A stretch of 6,111 bases of DNA from assembly GCA_937862845.1 (NCBI GenBank), contig CALMCK010000121.1:1-6111 (forward strand). Reading direction: 5' to 3'. This DNA comes from an uncultured Burkholderiaceae bacterium. GTDB taxonomy: Bacteria; Pseudomonadota; Gammaproteobacteria; Burkholderiales; Burkholderiaceae. The notes beneath the pieces were generated by a model. That model saw only the letters and a program-made list of their open reading frames with translations. It was not told the DNA's origin and searched no databases. The position numbers and the translations under genes were made by a program. How positions within the stretch are numbered: the stretch's first letter is position 1; each line of letters begins with the position of its first letter. This document shows, piece after piece, positions 4,726 through 6,111 of the stretch.

Positions 4726-5673
4726 ATGAATGCGGCCATCGAAGTATGCCAAGTCATCAAACAATATAAAAACCTGACCGCCTTGAATGACGTGAGCTTC
4801 ACCGTCAATCAAGGCGAGTTTTTTGGCCTGCTCGGCCCGAATGGTGCGGGCAAAACCACATTGATTAGCACCATGTCAGGTTTGGCGCGAGCGACATCGG
4901 GCACGATTAAAATCATGGGGCTGGACACGCAAAAAGACTATCAGGCCGCGCGCAAAAAACTCGGCGTTGTGCCGCAGGAGTTGGCCTTCGATCCGTTTTT
5001 CACCGTGCGCGAAACTTTGAATTTGCAGTCAGGTTATTTTGGCATACGCAACAACAAAGCTTGGGTAGACGAGCTGCTCGAAAACCTCGGCCTGACTGAT
5101 AAAGCCAATACAAATATGCGACAACTCTCGGGCGGCATGAAGCGGCGCGTGCTGGTGGCGCAAGCATTGGTGCATCGCCCACCTGTGATTATTTTGGACG
5201 AGCCGACGGCGGGTGTGGATGTCGAGTTGCGTCAGACTTTGTGGCAATTTATTTCGCGCTTGCATACCGAGGGACACACGATTGTGTTGACGACGCATTA
5301 TTTAGAAGAAGCGGAGCAGCTGTGTGAGCGCATCGCCATGTTGAAACAAGGCAAGCTGGTCGCGCTGGAGCGCACCAGTCATTTGTTGCAACAACTCTCG
5401 GGCGTCAAGTTGGCAGTGAAACTGCGCAACAGCATTTCACCCGCAGCACTGCCCGACCATGTGCGTTGCACCATGATTCAGGCAAATGATGCGCCAGAAA
5501 ACGCCGGAAACCATAAGTTCAATTTCACACTGGAAAATGCGGCGCAGGTCGAGCCAGTGCTCACTGCGTTGCGCGTCGCGGGTGGCGAGTTGGAGGATGT
5601 GTCGGTGTCGCAGGCCGATTTAGAGGAGGTGTTTGTGCGAATGATGGGCTCAACGCTCGGGGGTGCCGCATGA
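4726..5673 (+). CDS. ABC-2 type transporter ATP-binding protein (YadG-like)
   Basis: The product (315 aa) is the cytoplasmic ATPase of a two-gene ABC-2 type transporter, resembling E. coli YadG; the substrate is unknown. Motifs are complete: Walker A GPNGAGKT (37-44), Q-loop Q84 in VVPQE, signature LSGGM (134-138), Walker B VIILDEP (154-160, D158/E159), D-loop region AGVD (162-165) and switch His191 in TTHYLEEAEQL. Residues about 220-315 form the C-terminal accessory region common in ABC-2 ATPases, ending in the family motif DLEEVFVRMMG (298-308). The start at 4726 is set by the ribosome site. It is transcribed from its own promoter after the mlaC terminator, and its stop overlaps the permease start by 4 bp. 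In many betaproteobacteria, as I recall, this pair lies next to mla genes, and an mlaB gene usually sits before it; here there is none. Confidence 0.92.
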   Translation: MNAAIEVCQVIKQYKNLTALNDVSFTVNQGEFFGLLGPNGAGKTTLISTMSGLARATSGTIKIMGLDTQKDYQAARKKLGVVPQELAFDPFFTVRETLNLQSGYFGIRNNKAWVDELLENLGLTDKANTNMRQLSGGMKRRVLVAQALVHRPPVIILDEPTAGVDVELRQTLWQFISRLHTEGHTIVLTTHYLEEAEQLCERIAMLKQGKLVALERTSHLLQQLSGVKLAVKLRNSISPAALPDHVRCTMIQANDAPENAGNHKFNFTLENAAQVEPVLTALRVAGGELEDVSVSQADLEEVFVRMMGSTLGGAA

Positions 5674-6111
5674 CAGGCGCATGGACTTTATTTAAAAAAG
5701 AAACCCGCAGATTTTGGAAGGTCGGTTTTCAAACCGTCGCCGCCCCTGTGATCACAGCACTGCTGTACTTAATGATTTTCGGACATGTGCTGCAAGACCA
5801 CGCGGTCGAAGGCTATGGCAAACTCAACTATGTCAGCTTTCTCGTGCCCGGTTTGGTCATGATGAGCGTGTTGCAAAACGCTTTCGCCAACTCATCATCG
5901 TCATTGATACAGTCAAAAATCATGGGCAGTTTGGTGTTCGTCTTGCTCACGCCATTGACCGCATTGGAGATTTTCATCGCCTACATCGGCGCGGCGATTG
6001 TCCGTGGCGTGGTGGTTGGTTTGGGCGTGTTGGCGGTCACGCTGGGCTTTGTGGAGGTCGGTGTGGCGCATGCTGTGTGGATGCTGGTGTTTTTATTGCT
6101 CGGTGCTGCAT
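5670..6111 (+). CDS. ABC-2 type transporter permease, N-terminal part (YadH-like; runs off right edge)
   Basis: The first 147 codons of the membrane partner of the preceding ATPase are present; the gene is open at the window edge. The N-terminal cytoplasmic helix (WTLFKKETRRFWKV, 5-18) leads into a first hydrophobic span (about 22-40). The family block FLVPGLVMMSVLQNAFANSS (57-76) follows, then SSLIQSKIMGSLVFVLLTPL (77-96) and further spans near 99-126 and 133-147. This pattern is typical of ABC-2 permeases of the YadH/NodJ type. The ATG lies in ATGA shared with the upstream stop, with a G-rich ribosome site inside the ATPase gene. The exported substrate is unknown. Confidence 0.9.
   Translation, partial: MTGAWTLFKKETRRFWKVGFQTVAAPVITALLYLMIFGHVLQDHAVEGYGKLNYVSFLVPGLVMMSVLQNAFANSSSSLIQSKIMGSLVFVLLTPLTALEIFIAYIGAAIVRGVVVGLGVLAVTLGFVEVGVAHAVWMLVFLLLGAA

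Noticed and set aside
1..6111. A wholly new defence or mobile system
   Set aside because: Every sizeable ORF on a supported strand belongs to a known transporter family, and no repeats, integrases, toxin pairs or RNA-guided features were seen.

Overview
The window looks like chromosomal housekeeping DNA from a Gram-negative proteobacterium, most likely a betaproteobacterium of the Burkholderiales type. The basis is the gene order mlaF-mlaE-mlaD-mlaA-mlaC followed by an ABC-2 ATPase/permease pair, plus protein motifs that resemble that group. No rRNA or other lineage marker is present, so genus is not assigned. I see no mobile element, CRISPR array, tRNA or phage signal.

Layout: positions 1-534 hold the 5' part of a minus-strand SulP/SLC26 anion transporter gene that runs off the left edge. 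A 248-bp divergent intergenic region follows, with a strong -10 box for the SulP gene and a 9-bp inverted repeat. From 789 to 4590 lies a plus-strand set of five genes for the Mla outer-membrane lipid asymmetry system: mlaF (ATPase), mlaE (permease), mlaD (MCE protein), mlaA (outer-membrane component) and mlaC (periplasmic lipid carrier). mlaF and mlaE overlap by 4 bp and mlaD follows closely. mlaA and mlaC have longer leaders with their own ribosome binding sites. A clear intrinsic terminator at 4610-4633 closes the set. A new promoter with a perfect TATAAT then drives a second ABC system, an ABC-2 type ATPase (YadG-like) overlapping a permease (YadH-like) that runs off the right edge.

How they work together: MlaA sits in the outer membrane and handles mislocalised phospholipid. 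MlaC ferries lipid through the periplasm. MlaD, MlaE and MlaF form the inner-membrane ABC/MCE complex. The substrate of the second ABC pair is not known.

Most of the window is a conserved system rather than a new one, but the version here is unusual. No mlaB (STAS subunit) gene lies between mlaC and the next ABC operon, and MlaF ends before the C-terminal tail that in E. coli reaches the MlaB interface. MlaA has a signal peptide in which the lipobox cysteine position is alanine, so it is predicted not to be a lipoprotein. MlaA also has three core cysteines and a strongly acidic C-terminal tail. These are the observations most worth checking.
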